Source: Serratia inhibens (GTDB lineage Bacteria > Pseudomonadota > Gammaproteobacteria > Enterobacterales > Enterobacteriaceae). From it: DNA of 64,000 nt. Within the stretch, counting starts at the first letter, position 1. Each line of letters begins with the position of its first letter. This document shows positions 16,226 to 25,820 of this stretch, piece after piece. The translations under genes and the position numbers were made by a program. The notes under the pieces were generated by a model. It was not told where the DNA came from. It ran no database searches and worked only from the letters and a program-made list of their open reading frames with translations. The DNA lies in contig NZ_QYYG01000003.1 in assembly GCF_003591175.1 (NCBI RefSeq), forward strand, positions 186,001-250,000, in the 5' to 3' direction.

Positions 16226-16807
16226 ATGAGCCTGTTAACCGGATTTGAACAGCCGATAGAACAATCACAGCACGCTTTCCGCTTAATCCTCAAGGCGTTA
16301 AGCGAACCCGGCCATACCGTCACGCTGCAAGGCGGCCCGGCCTGGGGCGCATTGAACGCCGCCAGTACCGCCGCGTTGCTGACGCTGGCGGATCAAGAAA
16401 CCCCGATCCAGCTGTGTGAAGCCTTTAAAAGTGAGCAAGTGCTAACAAACATACGTTTCCACAGCGGTGCGCCATTGGCGGCACAGCCTGAAGAAGTCTG
16501 TTTTGCCCTGTTCGATACGCAGTTGCAGGCCGCCGATTTACTGGCGCTGCCGCACGGCAGTGAAATCTCGCCGGAATTCGGCGCCACGGTCATCGTGCAG
16601 CTCAATGGGCTGGAACAAGGCACCCCGCTGCGCCTGACCGGCCCTGGCATTGAGCGCCAACGCAAGGTTTCACCGCCGTTGCCGCCGGCACTGCTGGATT
16701 TTCTCGTTAACCGCCCGCTGCGCTTCCCGCTGGGGCTGGATATTTTGCTGACCTGCGGCGATCGCCTGCTGGCGCTGCCGCGGACCACCCGCGTGGAGGT
16801 GTACTGA
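16226..16807 (+). CDS. phnH: C-P lyase core subunit PhnH
   Basis: A 193-residue core subunit with the family start (LTGFEQPIEQSQHAFRLILK) and the late FPLGLDILL segment. PhnH has a PLP-transferase-like fold without catalytic residues and forms the core assembly with PhnGIJ. Its stop overlaps phnI by one base (TGATG), indicating coupled translation. Confidence 0.95.
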   Translation: MSLLTGFEQPIEQSQHAFRLILKALSEPGHTVTLQGGPAWGALNAASTAALLTLADQETPIQLCEAFKSEQVLTNIRFHSGAPLAAQPEEVCFALFDTQLQAADLLALPHGSEISPEFGATVIVQLNGLEQGTPLRLTGPGIERQRKVSPPLPPALLDFLVNRPLRFPLGLDILLTCGDRLLALPRTTRVEVY

Positions 16808-17892
16808 TGTACGTAGCCGTTAAAGGGGGCGAAAAAGCCATTGAGGCCGCCCATCAGTTACAGGAACAGCTGCGGCGCGGCGACGAGAGCGTGCCGGCGC
16901 TCGGCATCCGGCAGATTGAACAGCAACTGGGGCTGGCGGTGGATCGGGTGATGACCGAAGGCGGTATTTACGATCCCGAACTGGCCGCGCTGGCCATCAA
17001 GCAGGCGAGCGGAGATCTGGTCGAGGCGATTTTCCTGCTGCGCGCCTACCGCACCACCTTGCCGCGCCTGGCGGTCAGCGAACCGCTGGCAACCGAAAAC
17101 ATGCGGCTGGAACGCCGTATCTCGGCGGTTTACAAGGACTTGCCCGGCGGGCAGGTGCTGGGCCCAACCTACGATTACACCCACCGGCTGCTGGATTTTG
17201 CCCTGCTGGCGGAAGGTGAAACACCGCACGCGCCGCAGGCCGACGAACCGCTGCCGGAAAATTGCGCCCACGTGTTTGATTTGCTTAGCCAACAACAATT
17301 GGCGCTGGCGGAACGGGACGACGGCAGCGTGCCGGACGACATCACCCGCAACCCGCCGGTTTACCCTTGTTCACGCTCGGCGCGGCTGCAACAGCTGGTG
17401 CGCGGTGACGAAGGTTTCCTGCTGGCGCTGAGCTACTCCACCCAGCGCGGCTATGGCCGCACCCACCCGTTCGCCGGCGAGATCCGGACAGGCTACGTTT
17501 CGCTGGAGATCGTGCCTGAAGAGCTGGGTTTCGCGGTAGATATCGGCGAAATCCTGCTGACCGAATGTGAAATGGTCAACGGCTTTGTCGACCCGGAAGA
17601 CCGGCCGCCGCACTTCACCCGCGGTTATGGCCTGGTGTTTGGCCGCGCCGAGCGCAAAGCGATGAGCATGGCGCTGGTGGACCGCGCACTGCAAAGCCCC
17701 GAGTACCAGGAAGGCGTCGCCAGCCCGGCGCAGGATGAAGAGTTCGTGCTGGCCCATGCCGACAACGTCGAAGCCGCCGGTTTCGTTTCCCACCTCAAAC
17801 TGCCGCACTACGTTGACTTCCAGGCCGAGCTGGAGCTGCTCAAGCGCCTGCGGCGGGAGTTCAGCGAGCGTCAGGAGGCCCGCAATGAGTGA
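16807..17892 (+). CDS. phnI: C-P lyase core subunit PhnI (purine nucleoside phosphonylase)
   Basis: A 361-residue protein that catalyses displacement of adenine from ATP by phosphonate, with PhnGHL. MYVAVKGGEKAIEAAH and the internal GYGRTHPFAGEIRTG segment are characteristic. It overlaps phnJ by 8 bases (ATGAGTGA), keeping core subunits coupled. Confidence 0.96.
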   Translation: MYVAVKGGEKAIEAAHQLQEQLRRGDESVPALGIRQIEQQLGLAVDRVMTEGGIYDPELAALAIKQASGDLVEAIFLLRAYRTTLPRLAVSEPLATENMRLERRISAVYKDLPGGQVLGPTYDYTHRLLDFALLAEGETPHAPQADEPLPENCAHVFDLLSQQQLALAERDDGSVPDDITRNPPVYPCSRSARLQQLVRGDEGFLLALSYSTQRGYGRTHPFAGEIRTGYVSLEIVPEELGFAVDIGEILLTECEMVNGFVDPEDRPPHFTRGYGLVFGRAERKAMSMALVDRALQSPEYQEGVASPAQDEEFVLAHADNVEAAGFVSHLKLPHYVDFQAELELLKRLRREFSERQEARNE

Positions 17893-18745
17893 AGTATTGA
17901 CCGGCTATAACCTTGGCTATCTCGACGAGCAAACCAAACGCATGATCCGTCGCGCCATCCTCAAGGCCGTGGCGATCCCCGGCTATCAGGTGCCGTTCGG
18001 CGGCCGCGAGATGCCGATGCCTTACGGCTGGGGCACCGGCGGCATTCAGCTGACCGCCAGCGTGATTGGCCGCGCCGACGTGCTGAAGGTGATCGACCAG
18101 GGCGCCGACGACACCACCAACGCGGTGTCTATTCGCCGCTTCTTCCAGCGCGTTGCCGGGGTAGCCACCACCGAACGCACGCCGGAAGCCACGCTGATCC
18201 AGACCCGGCACCGCATTCCGGAAACCGCGCTGCACGAAGACCAGATCCTGATTTATCAGGTGCCGATCCCGGAACCGCTGCGCTTTATCGAACCGCGCGA
18301 AACCGAGACCCGCAAAATGCACGCGCTGGAAGAGTACGGCGTGATGCAGGTGAAGTTGTACGAGGACATTGCGCGCTACGGTCATATCGCCACCACCTAC
18401 GCCTATCCGGTGAAGGTCAACGACCGTTATGTGATGGACCCTTCGCCGATCCCGAAATTCGATAACCCGAAAATGCACATGATGCCGGCGCTGCAACTGT
18501 TTGGCGCCGGGCGCGAGAAGCGCATCTACGCCCTGCCGCCGTTCACCAAGGTGGAAAGCCTGGACTTCGACGACCATCCGTTCAGCGTGCAAAAGTGGGA
18601 TGAACCCTGCGCGCTGTGCGGCTCGCGCCACAGCTATCTGGATGAGGTGGTGCTCGACGACCAGGGTAACCGCATGTTCGTCTGCTCTGACACCGACTAC
18701 TGCCGGCAGCAGCTGGCACAACCTTCGCAAGAGGCGCAGCACTGA
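17885..18745 (+). CDS. phnJ: C-P lyase, radical SAM carbon-phosphorus bond cleavage subunit
   Basis: A 286-residue radical-SAM enzyme that cleaves the C-P bond of 5-phospho-ribose 1-phosphonate to the cyclic phosphate plus alkane. The cluster cysteines lie in the last fifth: EPCALCGSRH, then FVCSDTDYC, the unusual Cys spacing of PhnJ. Start 17885 (MSEVLTGYNLGYLDEQ) is inside the phnI end; the longer frame from 17735 is ignored. The stop overlaps phnK by one base. Confidence 0.97.
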   Translation: MSEVLTGYNLGYLDEQTKRMIRRAILKAVAIPGYQVPFGGREMPMPYGWGTGGIQLTASVIGRADVLKVIDQGADDTTNAVSIRRFFQRVAGVATTERTPEATLIQTRHRIPETALHEDQILIYQVPIPEPLRFIEPRETETRKMHALEEYGVMQVKLYEDIARYGHIATTYAYPVKVNDRYVMDPSPIPKFDNPKMHMMPALQLFGAGREKRIYALPPFTKVESLDFDDHPFSVQKWDEPCALCGSRHSYLDEVVLDDQGNRMFVCSDTDYCRQQLAQPSQEAQH

Positions 18746-19533
18746 TGATTTCCCAACCCCTGAGCACCACGCCGCTGTTGTCGGTGGCCAACCTCACCCA
18801 TTTGTACGCGCCGGGCAAAGGTTTTAGCGACGTCTCTTTCGATATCTACCCCGGCGAAGTGCTGGGCATCGTCGGCGAGTCCGGTTCCGGTAAAACCACG
18901 CTGCTGAAATCCATCTCCGCACGGCTGGCGCCGCAGCACGGGCAGATCCTCTATCGCCCGCAGGCCGGGCAACAGCACGACCTGTACGCGATGGCAGAGA
19001 GCGATCGCCGCCGCCTGTTGCGCACCGACTGGGGCGTGGTGCATCAGCATCCGCTCGACGGGCTGCGGCCCAAGGTGTCCGCCGGCGGCAATATCGGCGA
19101 ACGGCTGATGGCCATCGGCCAGCGTCACTACGGCGATATCCGCCGCCAGGCTGCCCAGTGGCTGGAAGACGTCGAGATCCCGGTGTCGCGCCTTGACGAT
19201 CTGCCGACCACCTTCTCCGGCGGCATGCAGCAGCGGCTGCAAATCGCCCGCAATCTGGTGACTCACCCGAAACTGGTGTTTATGGACGAGCCGACCGGCG
19301 GGCTGGACGTCTCGGTGCAGGCGCGGTTGCTCGATCTGCTGCGCAATCTGGTGGTGGAAATGCAGCTGGCGGCGGTGATCGTCACCCACGATCTGGGCGT
19401 GGCGCGCCTGCTGGCGCACCGGCTGCTGGTGATGAAAGAGGGCCAGGTGGTGGAAAGCGGCCTGACCGACCGGGTGCTGGACGATCCGCATCATCCTTAT
19501 ACCCAGTTGCTGGTTTCTTCGGTGCTGTCGTAA
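18745..19533 (+). CDS. phnK: C-P lyase ABC-type ATPase PhnK
   Basis: A 262-residue ABC ATPase that docks on PhnJ in the core complex rather than driving membrane transport. Walker A is GESGSGKTT, the signature is TFSGGMQQR, and Walker B is LVFMDEPTGGLD, followed by the H-loop THD. Overlaps phnJ by one base; phnL follows after 19 bp. Confidence 0.96.
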   Translation: MISQPLSTTPLLSVANLTHLYAPGKGFSDVSFDIYPGEVLGIVGESGSGKTTLLKSISARLAPQHGQILYRPQAGQQHDLYAMAESDRRRLLRTDWGVVHQHPLDGLRPKVSAGGNIGERLMAIGQRHYGDIRRQAAQWLEDVEIPVSRLDDLPTTFSGGMQQRLQIARNLVTHPKLVFMDEPTGGLDVSVQARLLDLLRNLVVEMQLAAVIVTHDLGVARLLAHRLLVMKEGQVVESGLTDRVLDDPHHPYTQLLVSSVLS

Positions 19534-19552
19534 CGCAAGGGGATAATTAATA

Positions 19553-20257
19553 ATGACGATTCAAATCCGGGTTGAACACCTGAGCAAAACCTTCGTGCTC
19601 CACCAGCAGCACGGCACGCGCCTGCCGGTGTTGCACGACGCCAACATGACGGTCAGCAGCGGCGAATGCGTGGTGCTGCACGGCCACTCCGGCAGCGGTA
19701 AATCCACCCTGCTGCGCTCGCTGTACGCCAACTACCTGCCCGACAGCGGCCATATCTGGGTCAATCATCAGGGCGAATGGCTGGATATGGTGCAGGCCGA
19801 AGCGCGCCAGATCCTGGCGGTCCGTCGCCACACCCTCGGCTGGGTCAGCCAGTTTCTGCGGGTGATCCCACGCATCAGCGCGCTGGACGTGGTGATGCAA
19901 CCGCTGTTGGAACAGGGCGTCGACCGCGCCGAATGCCGCGAACGCGCCGAGACGCTGCTCAACCAGCTCAACGTGCCGCAGCGCCTGTGGCAGTTGGCGC
20001 CCTCGACGTTCTCCGGCGGGGAGCAGCAGCGGGTGAATATTGCACGCGGGTTTATTGTCGACTACCCGATTTTGCTGCTGGACGAACCGACCGCCTCGCT
20101 CGACAGCCGCAACAGCGCGGCGGTGGTCGGCCTGATAGAACAGGCCAAACGGCGCGGGGCGGCGATCGTCGGCATTTTCCATGACGAAGGCGTTCGCCAA
20201 CAGGTCGCCGACCGGTTATACGACATGCAAGCGCCCCAGGCGCTGGAGATCTTCTGA
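19553..20257 (+). CDS. phnL: C-P lyase ABC-type ATPase PhnL
   Basis: A 234-residue second ABC ATPase of the C-P lyase, related to PhnK. Walker [10 protein letters not shown], signature [11 protein letters not shown] and Walker [13 protein letters not shown] are intact. Required with PhnGHI for phosphonate activation. Stop overlaps phnM by one base (TGATG). Confidence 0.96.
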   Translation: MTIQIRVEHLSKTFVLHQQHGTRLPVLHDANMTVSSGECVVLHGHSGSGKSTLLRSLYANYLPDSGHIWVNHQGEWLDMVQAEARQILAVRRHTLGWVSQFLRVIPRISALDVVMQPLLEQGVDRAECRERAETLLNQLNVPQRLWQLAPSTFSGGEQQRVNIARGFIVDYPILLLDEPTASLDSRNSAAVVGLIEQAKRRGAAIVGIFHDEGVRQQVADRLYDMQAPQALEIF

Positions 20258-21393
20258 TGATCATCAATAACGTGAAACTGGTGCTGGCAGACCAGATTGT
20301 CGAAGGTTCGCTGGAGATTAACGACGGCGTGATCCGCAGCTTCGCCGATACGCCGAGCCAGTTGCCGCAGGCGCTGAACGGTGAAGGCGGCTGGCTGCTG
20401 CCGGGGCTGATTGAGCTGCACACCGACAATCTGGACAAGTTTTTCACCCCGCGGCCGAACGTCGACTGGCCGGCGCATTCGGCGATGAGCAGCCATGATG
20501 CGCTGATGGTCGCCAACGGCATCACCACGGTGCTGGACGCGGTGGCGATCGGCGACGTGCGCGACGGCGGCCACCGGCTGGAGAACCTGCAAAAAATGAT
20601 CGACGCGGTGATCCACAGCCAGCGCGCCGGGGTCAACCGCGCCGAGCACCGGCTGCACCTGCGCTGCGAGCTGCCGAACGAGAGCACCCTGCCGCTGTTC
20701 GAGCAGTTGATGGACAAACCGGGGGTATCGCTGGTGTCGCTGATGGACCATTCGCCGGGCCAGCGCCAGTTCGCCTCGCGTGAAAAATACCGTGAGTATT
20801 ATCAAGGCAAATATCATCTCAATGACCAACAGATGAGCGAGTACGAAGAGCAGCAGATCGGGCTTTCCGCCCGCTGGGCCACGCCGAACCGCGAGGCGAT
20901 CGCCGCCCACTGCCGGGCGCGTAAAATCTCCCTCGCCAGCCACGACGACGCTACCGCCGAACACGTGGCCGAGTCCTGCGCGCTGGGCAGCGCGATTGCC
21001 GAGTTCCCGACCACCGAGGATGCCGCCCGCGCCTCGCACCGGCAGGGGTTGCAGGTCCTGATGGGCGCACCGAACATCGTGCGCGGCGGATCCCATTCCG
21101 GCAACGTGGCGGCGCACCATCTGGCGGCACTGGGGGTGTTGGATATTCTGTCTTCCGACTATTACCCCGCCAGCCTGCTGGATGCGGCATTCCGTATCGC
21201 GGCCGACGAACGTAACGGTTACGACCTGCCGCAGGCGGTGCGGATGATCACCGGTAACCCGGCGAAGGCGCTGGATCTGCACGATCGCGGCACCATCGCC
21301 GAGGGGCTGCGGGCGGATCTGGTGTTGGCGCGGCCGCACGGCGAGCACATCTACGTGCAGAACGTGTGGCGCCAGGGCAAGCAGGTGTTCTGA
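20257..21393 (+). CDS. phnM: Alpha-D-ribose 1-methylphosphonate 5-triphosphate diphosphatase
   Basis: A 378-residue amidohydrolase-fold enzyme that removes pyrophosphate from the 5-triphosphate intermediate. Metal ligands are visible in LPGLIELHTDNLDKF, SLMDHSPGQ and SLASHDDAT, with the Asp in ILSSDYYP. Overlaps phnL and phnN by one base on each side. Confidence 0.96.
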   Translation: MIINNVKLVLADQIVEGSLEINDGVIRSFADTPSQLPQALNGEGGWLLPGLIELHTDNLDKFFTPRPNVDWPAHSAMSSHDALMVANGITTVLDAVAIGDVRDGGHRLENLQKMIDAVIHSQRAGVNRAEHRLHLRCELPNESTLPLFEQLMDKPGVSLVSLMDHSPGQRQFASREKYREYYQGKYHLNDQQMSEYEEQQIGLSARWATPNREAIAAHCRARKISLASHDDATAEHVAESCALGSAIAEFPTTEDAARASHRQGLQVLMGAPNIVRGGSHSGNVAAHHLAALGVLDILSSDYYPASLLDAAFRIAADERNGYDLPQAVRMITGNPAKALDLHDRGTIAEGLRADLVLARPHGEHIYVQNVWRQGKQVF

Positions 21394-21962
21394 TGGCACA
21401 GCTTATCTATTTGATGGGGCCGTCCGGTTCGGGCAAAGACAGCCTGCTTGCGCAGCTTAGGGCCGATGCCGACAGCGCGCCGCTGGTGGCGCACCGTTAT
21501 ATCACCCGGCCGGCGGATGCCGGCTGCGAAAACCATATTGCGCTCAGCGAACCCGAGTTTCTGCGCCGCCGTGCCAAGGGCTTGTTCGCTCTCGACTGGC
21601 AGGCGCACCAGCAGCATTACGCGTTTGGGATCGAAGTGGATCTTTGGCTGTTGCAAGGGATCGACGTGGTAGTCAACGGCTCACGCGCCCATCTGCCGCA
21701 GGCGCAACAACGCTACGGTGCGCAGCTGTTACCGGTCTGCCTGCAGGTCAGCGGCGAGGTGCTGCGCCAACGCCTGCAAAACCGCGGGCGTGAAGACGCC
21801 GCGCAAATCGAACAACGGCTGGCGCGGGCGGCGGAATACCAGCAAAAACTGCCCGCCGGTTGCCGCCTGCTGGCTAACGATGGCGACCTGCAAGACACCC
21901 TGACGGCGCTGCTGGCGCTGTTACCGGCTTCATCCAAACACCCCCAGGACGCCACGCAATGA
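21393..21962 (+). CDS. phnN: Ribose 1,5-bisphosphate phosphokinase
   Basis: A 189-residue P-loop kinase forming PRPP from ribose 1,5-bisphosphate, which lets the ribose part of the pathway re-enter metabolism. P-loop MGPSGSGKDS is near the N-terminus; the guanylate-kinase-like fold continues with HRYITRP. ATG 21393 overlaps the phnM stop; the 21366 extension is discarded. Confidence 0.94.
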   Translation: MAQLIYLMGPSGSGKDSLLAQLRADADSAPLVAHRYITRPADAGCENHIALSEPEFLRRRAKGLFALDWQAHQQHYAFGIEVDLWLLQGIDVVVNGSRAHLPQAQQRYGAQLLPVCLQVSGEVLRQRLQNRGREDAAQIEQRLARAAEYQQKLPAGCRLLANDGDLQDTLTALLALLPASSKHPQDATQ

Positions 21963-22561
21963 ACGATTTTGCCCAGCCGAGAATCGGCGACAACGTGATC
22001 CTTAACCGCACCCGGCTCGGCCAGTACGTGCATCTGGCCGACGATGCGATCCTCGAAGAAGTGGAAATGGGCGACTATTCCTATACCGCCGGGCACAACC
22101 AGATTTTTTACGCCACCCTCGGTAAGTTCGTGTCGATCGCCTCTTACGCGCGCATCAATCCCGGCAACCACCCGACCTACCAGCGCATCGCCCAGCACCA
22201 CTTCACCTACCGCGCTTCCGAGTACGGTCTGGGGGAAGATGATGAGGCCTTCTTCGACTGGCGGCGCGAGCACCACGTCACCGTCGGCCACGATGTGTGG
22301 ATCGGCCATAACGCCATCCTGATGCCCGGCGTGAGCATCGGCAACGGCGCGGTGATCGGCAGCGCGGCGGTAGTGACCAAAAACGTCGAGCCTTATGCGA
22401 TCGTCGCCGGGGTAGCAGCTAAAAAGATCGGCATGCGCTTTGACGATGCCTTGATAGAACGCATCGAACGCAGCCAGTGGTGGCACTGGGATCATCAGAC
22501 ATTGCAGGAACGATTGGCGGATTTCAGTGATATCAACGCCTTTGCGGAGAAGTATCTTTAA
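21959..22561 (+). CDS. Phosphonate-operon hexapeptide-repeat acetyltransferase
   Basis: A 200-residue left-handed beta-helix protein of the chloramphenicol acetyltransferase (XAT) type. Hexapeptide-repeat segments surround the catalytic His (NPGNHPTYQR) and the later VTVGHDVWIGHNAILMPGVS. A family of such proteins is linked with phn operons. Here it replaces phnO, the GNAT aminoalkylphosphonate acetyltransferase of E. coli, so it may acetylate aminophosphonates (inference). It overlaps phnN by 4 bases; phnP follows after 12 bp. Confidence 0.85.
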   Translation: MNDFAQPRIGDNVILNRTRLGQYVHLADDAILEEVEMGDYSYTAGHNQIFYATLGKFVSIASYARINPGNHPTYQRIAQHHFTYRASEYGLGEDDEAFFDWRREHHVTVGHDVWIGHNAILMPGVSIGNGAVIGSAAVVTKNVEPYAIVAGVAAKKIGMRFDDALIERIERSQWWHWDHQTLQERLADFSDINAFAEKYL

Positions 22562-22573
22562 GCGGGAGGATAT

Positions 22574-23356
22574 ATGCAATTGACGTTTCTCGGCACCGGC
22601 GGTGCCCAGCAGATCCCGGTTTTCGGTTGCGATTGCCTGGTCTGCCAGCGGGCGCGGCGCGAACCGGCATTCCGGCGGCGGCCATGCAGCGCGATGCTCA
22701 AATTTCAGGGGGAAACGACCTTGCTGGATGCGGGATTGCCGTCGCTGGAACGGCGTTTTTCGGCGGGGGAAATTCAACGTTTTTTACTGACACATTACCA
22801 CATGGATCACGTTCAGGGGCTATTTCCTTTGCGCTGGGGGTGCGGAAATTTCATTCCGGTGTACGGCCCGGCGGATGATCAAGGCTGCGACGATCTGTTC
22901 AAACACCCCGGTATTCTGGCGTTTCAACCGCCGTTAACCCCTTTCGAAAGGGTTGAACTGGGTGGGCTGCATATCACCCCGCTACCGTTGCAACATTCCA
23001 AACCGACGTTGGGTTATTTGGTCCAGGCAGAAGGCTACGCGCTGGCCTATCTGACCGATACCGTCGGCCTGCCGCCTGACACCGAGGCTTTCCTGCGCAA
23101 AATAACGCTGGATCTGCTGGTGCTCGATTGCAGCCTGCCGCCACAACCCCAGGTGCCGCGCAATCATAACGATCTGACCCGCGCGCAGGAGACACAACAA
23201 CGTTTGCAGCCCGGCCGCACGCTGCTGACGCATATCAGCCATCATCTCGATTTATGGCTGATGGACAACGAACTGCCAACGGGAATGGAACTGGCTTTCG
23301 ATAATCTCAGTGTACATTGCCATAGCGATGCAGTTGGTCGGACTCCAGCACCCTAA
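22574..23356 (+). CDS. phnP: Phosphoribosyl 1,2-cyclic phosphate phosphodiesterase
   Basis: A 260-residue metallo-beta-lactamase-fold enzyme opening the cyclic phosphate product of PhnJ to ribose 1,5-bisphosphate, the substrate of PhnN. The metal motif is LTHYHMDHVQGL; a structural zinc site is formed by Cys in FGCDCLVCQRA. SGAGLIGHT gives a start at 22574. Last gene of the operon. Its 3' end overlaps the convergent yraR-like gene by 50 bp. Confidence 0.95.
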   Translation: MQLTFLGTGGAQQIPVFGCDCLVCQRARREPAFRRRPCSAMLKFQGETTLLDAGLPSLERRFSAGEIQRFLLTHYHMDHVQGLFPLRWGCGNFIPVYGPADDQGCDDLFKHPGILAFQPPLTPFERVELGGLHITPLPLQHSKPTLGYLVQAEGYALAYLTDTVGLPPDTEAFLRKITLDLLVLDCSLPPQPQVPRNHNDLTRAQETQQRLQPGRTLLTHISHHLDLWLMDNELPTGMELAFDNLSVHCHSDAVGRTPAP

Positions 23357-23945
23357 CGCCGCTGCCGGGACTGAAAGCCTGTTCCAGCAGGGTTTGCGCC
23401 ACGTCTTTGGCGGCAACCGAGCGCCACTTGCCCGGTAACAGTTTGAATAGCGGTGCGGTGAGCCGCTCCATCAAGCGCGGCGATGGGCGATTGCCCAACA
23501 GCATCGATGGACGCACCAGCGTCAGGCGTGGCCAGTTCTGCTCACGCAGCGCCTGCTCCATTTCGCCTTTGGTACGGTTATAGAGGAATGACGAACGCGG
23601 GTTAGCCCCCACGGCGCTGACGACCAGACAATGCTGTGCCCCCAGCCGCCGCCCGGTCAGCGCGCTTTCGACGACTAACTGATAATCGACATAGCGGAAA
23701 TTGGCATCGCTGCCGGCCACCTTCCGGGTAGTGCCCAGGCAGCAGAAAATAATATCGACGGGTTGCTGCAAGCCGCTCAGCAACTCGAACAGATCCTCGC
23801 CCACCGGGTTATCTGTCTTTTCGTTTGCGGGCAGCGGTTGACGCGTCGGTGCCACAATCGCCGTCACCTGCGGATCGCCCTGCAACAGTTGCAACAGCTC
23901 GTTGCCCACCAGCCCGGTGGCCCCTACGATTAATATCCGTGCCAT
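23307..23945 (-). CDS. yraR: NAD(P)-binding Rossmann protein YraR-like
   Basis: A 212-residue atypical short-chain dehydrogenase of the HTATIP2/YraR type. The nucleotide-binding GATGLVGNELL lies at the N-terminus and an active-site-like YNRTKGEME motif near the middle. Function in E. coli is unknown. ATG 23945 is chosen because GGGAG stands 6 bases upstream; ATG 23957 has no such site. Convergent with phnP, overlapping 50 bp. Confidence 0.85.
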   Translation of the reverse strand: MARILIVGATGLVGNELLQLLQGDPQVTAIVAPTRQPLPANEKTDNPVGEDLFELLSGLQQPVDIIFCCLGTTRKVAGSDANFRYVDYQLVVESALTGRRLGAQHCLVVSAVGANPRSSFLYNRTKGEMEQALREQNWPRLTLVRPSMLLGNRPSPRLMERLTAPLFKLLPGKWRSVAAKDVAQTLLEQAFSPGSGVRVLESDQLHRYGNVH

Positions 23946-23993
23946 ATACTCTCCCACCGTTTGATTACTCTGAAAAAGTATAGTTTGTTGTGC

Positions 23994-24428
23994 TCAGGCC
24001 CGCGTCCAATGCAGTTTTTTACCAAATCCCAGGGTATTGTCGGTCATCTTCACTTCCTGCAAATTCAGCTGCCACACCGGCGCTTTCATCACTTTGGCTA
24101 TCGGGAACCGCTTGCAGTAACGGGCACGCGCCTGCGCCTCTTCATCGCCACTCAGCATCACCGCCTCGGCGCGGTACTGCACGCCGCGGATCAGCGCGAT
24201 AGTCTTTGGCTTCGGCGCAATGGTGCCTACTACACTGGCATTTTGCAGCATCAGCTCGCCGTGGCGGGTATGGGTTTCGGTCATCAACCACAGCGCCATC
24301 TGCTCGGCGTCAAACACGTAAAAACAATTGGCGCACCACATGTCCATGCCGTTGCCGGCGCACAGCGTCAGCACATGCTGCTTGCCAAGGAAATGGCGGA
24401 TGTGTTCCAGATCGTCTGGCTGGTGCAT
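23994..24428 (-). CDS. yhbP: UPF0306 protein YhbP
   Basis: A 144-residue protein of the FMN-binding split-barrel (pyridoxamine oxidase-like) class. Conserved segments are [25 protein letters not shown] and the C-terminal [13 protein letters not shown], all as in E. coli YhbP. Flavin or heme binding is a family expectation; substrate unknown. It is divergent from yhbQ across 84 bp. Confidence 0.9.
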   Translation of the reverse strand: MHQPDDLEHIRHFLGKQHVLTLCAGNGMDMWCANCFYVFDAEQMALWLMTETHTRHGELMLQNASVVGTIAPKPKTIALIRGVQYRAEAVMLSGDEEAQARARYCKRFPIAKVMKAPVWQLNLQEVKMTDNTLGFGKKLHWTRA

Positions 24429-24512
24429 TGAGATCTCTCTGTCGACGGGTTCAGCGGATAATAAGTGATATGGTAATGTAATCTGCCCGCCACAACATAA
24501 CCCGACTTATAA

Positions 24513-24815
24513 ATGACTGATAATTTCTGGCACCTCTACATGCTGCGTTTGCCGAACGGCATGCTGTATACCGGCATCACCACCGACGTAGTACGGCGGC
24601 TGGCGCAGCATCAGGCGGGCAAAGGCGCCAAGGCGTTACGGGGAAAGGGGGAACTGACGCTGGCGTTTCACTGCCGGGTGGGCGATCGTTCGACGGCGCT
24701 GAGGCTGGAATATCGGGTAAAGCAGCTGAGCAAAATACAAAAAGAGCGGCTGGTGAGTCACCCGCCGCCCTCATTGGATTATTTACTGCCGAGCGCTGAG
24801 GTTAAAACCGGTTAA
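24513..24815 (+). CDS. yhbQ: GIY-YIG nuclease-superfamily protein YhbQ
   Basis: A 100-residue single-domain GIY-YIG protein of the UvrC/SLX1-related type. The first strand carries [18 protein letters not shown], followed by the Arg of VVRRLAQH and a Glu in [10 protein letters not shown]. coli YhbQ has been linked to nuclease activity and DNA damage response. It overlaps the 3' end of convergent yhbS by 14 bp. Confidence 0.92.
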   Translation: MTDNFWHLYMLRLPNGMLYTGITTDVVRRLAQHQAGKGAKALRGKGELTLAFHCRVGDRSTALRLEYRVKQLSKIQKERLVSHPPPSLDYLLPSAEVKTG

Positions 24816-25305
24816 ACGGCTCGGAGTATTCAACCGCACCGCTCGCGTCGCTCAGGGCGTCTTCCGCCAGCGGATAGACCTGGAACGCAGTTTCGGCGCC
24901 CGGCCAGCGGCAACGCAGGCCATAGGCGGCGGCCGGTTTAAAGCCGAAACGGCCGTAGTAAGCCGGATCGCCCAACACCACCACGGCGGCGTAACTGAAC
25001 TCGTTCAGGGAATCCAGCCCTTCGTAAATCAGCTTTTCGCCCAACCCCTGGCGACGCAGGCTTTCATCCACCGCCAGCGGTGCCAGACCGACCCACTGCC
25101 GGTCTTCTCCGGCGACATCGACCGGGCTGAACGCGGCATACCCCACCACGCCGCCTTCGTCGTCGGTGGCGACAATGCCCAGGGTCAGCAGGCCATCTTC
25201 GCGCAGCTGTTGCACCAGATCGGCCTCGTCATCGCGCCCGAAGGCGCGGCGCAGCAAGGCATCGATCCCCGCCGCGTCTACCGGAATTTCTACGCGGATC
25301 AGCAT
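24802..25305 (-). CDS. yhbS: GNAT-family N-acetyltransferase YhbS
   Basis: A 167-residue GNAT protein. The acetyl-CoA pyrophosphate loop is seen as [10 protein letters not shown], and [15 protein letters not shown] is the signature of the YhbS subgroup. Substrate unknown. It overlaps ubiT by 7 bases, so the two are translated together. Confidence 0.92.
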   Translation of the reverse strand: MLIRVEIPVDAAGIDALLRRAFGRDDEADLVQQLREDGLLTLGIVATDDEGGVVGYAAFSPVDVAGEDRQWVGLAPLAVDESLRRQGLGEKLIYEGLDSLNEFSYAAVVVLGDPAYYGRFGFKPAAAYGLRCRWPGAETAFQVYPLAEDALSDASGAVEYSEPFNRF

Positions 25306-25820
25306 GCTACCGGCACACGGGAAGTCTGCGCCGTGCCCTCCTGCAATCCTGCTTCCACAAATTCGGCCAGTTGCAGTAGGCCAATGCGCAACGGCGCAGG
25401 CATGGCTTCCAGCTCAATGGCGTCCATCAGATTTTTTACATACAGGCCCAATTCGGTGTCCCCTTCAATCTGCAGCCGACGCTGAAAGAACAGCGTATCG
25501 GGATCTTGCTTGCGCGCAGCGATCAAAATCAGATCGTTGGCGTCGCCGCTGAAGCTGACATCAGCTTCGGCGTGGTGGCTGACAACCAGTTTGTCGTTTT
25601 CTACCGTCATAAACCAGTGTAGCGCCAGATCGCGAACTTCGATCTTCAACCAGTGCGATTCGAGAAAAGCCAAATCGCCATCCGCCAACGCCTGGCGGAA
25701 TTGCCAGCCCAGCACCTGTTCCAGAAGTTGCCGCTGCAAAGCAAACGGCGTGAATTTTAGCGGTACGCGCAGCAGCGACGGCCCTTGGCGCACAATGCGT
25801 GCTCGTAGTTGTTCCAACAC
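25299..25820 (-). CDS. ubiT: Ubiquinone biosynthesis accessory factor UbiT (SCP2 domain)
   Basis: A 173-residue protein (YhbT) with an SCP2 sterol-carrier lipid-binding fold. In E. coli UbiT is needed with UbiU and UbiV for oxygen-independent ubiquinone synthesis and binds the prenylated intermediates. Recognised by PLKFTPFALQRQLLEQVL and the central HWFMTVENDKLVV. It is divergent from ubiU across 227 bp and overlaps yhbS downstream. Confidence 0.92.
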   Translation of the reverse strand: MLEQLRARIVRQGPSLLRVPLKFTPFALQRQLLEQVLGWQFRQALADGDLAFLESHWLKIEVRDLALHWFMTVENDKLVVSHHAEADVSFSGDANDLILIAARKQDPDTLFFQRRLQIEGDTELGLYVKNLMDAIELEAMPAPLRIGLLQLAEFVEAGLQEGTAQTSRVPVAC

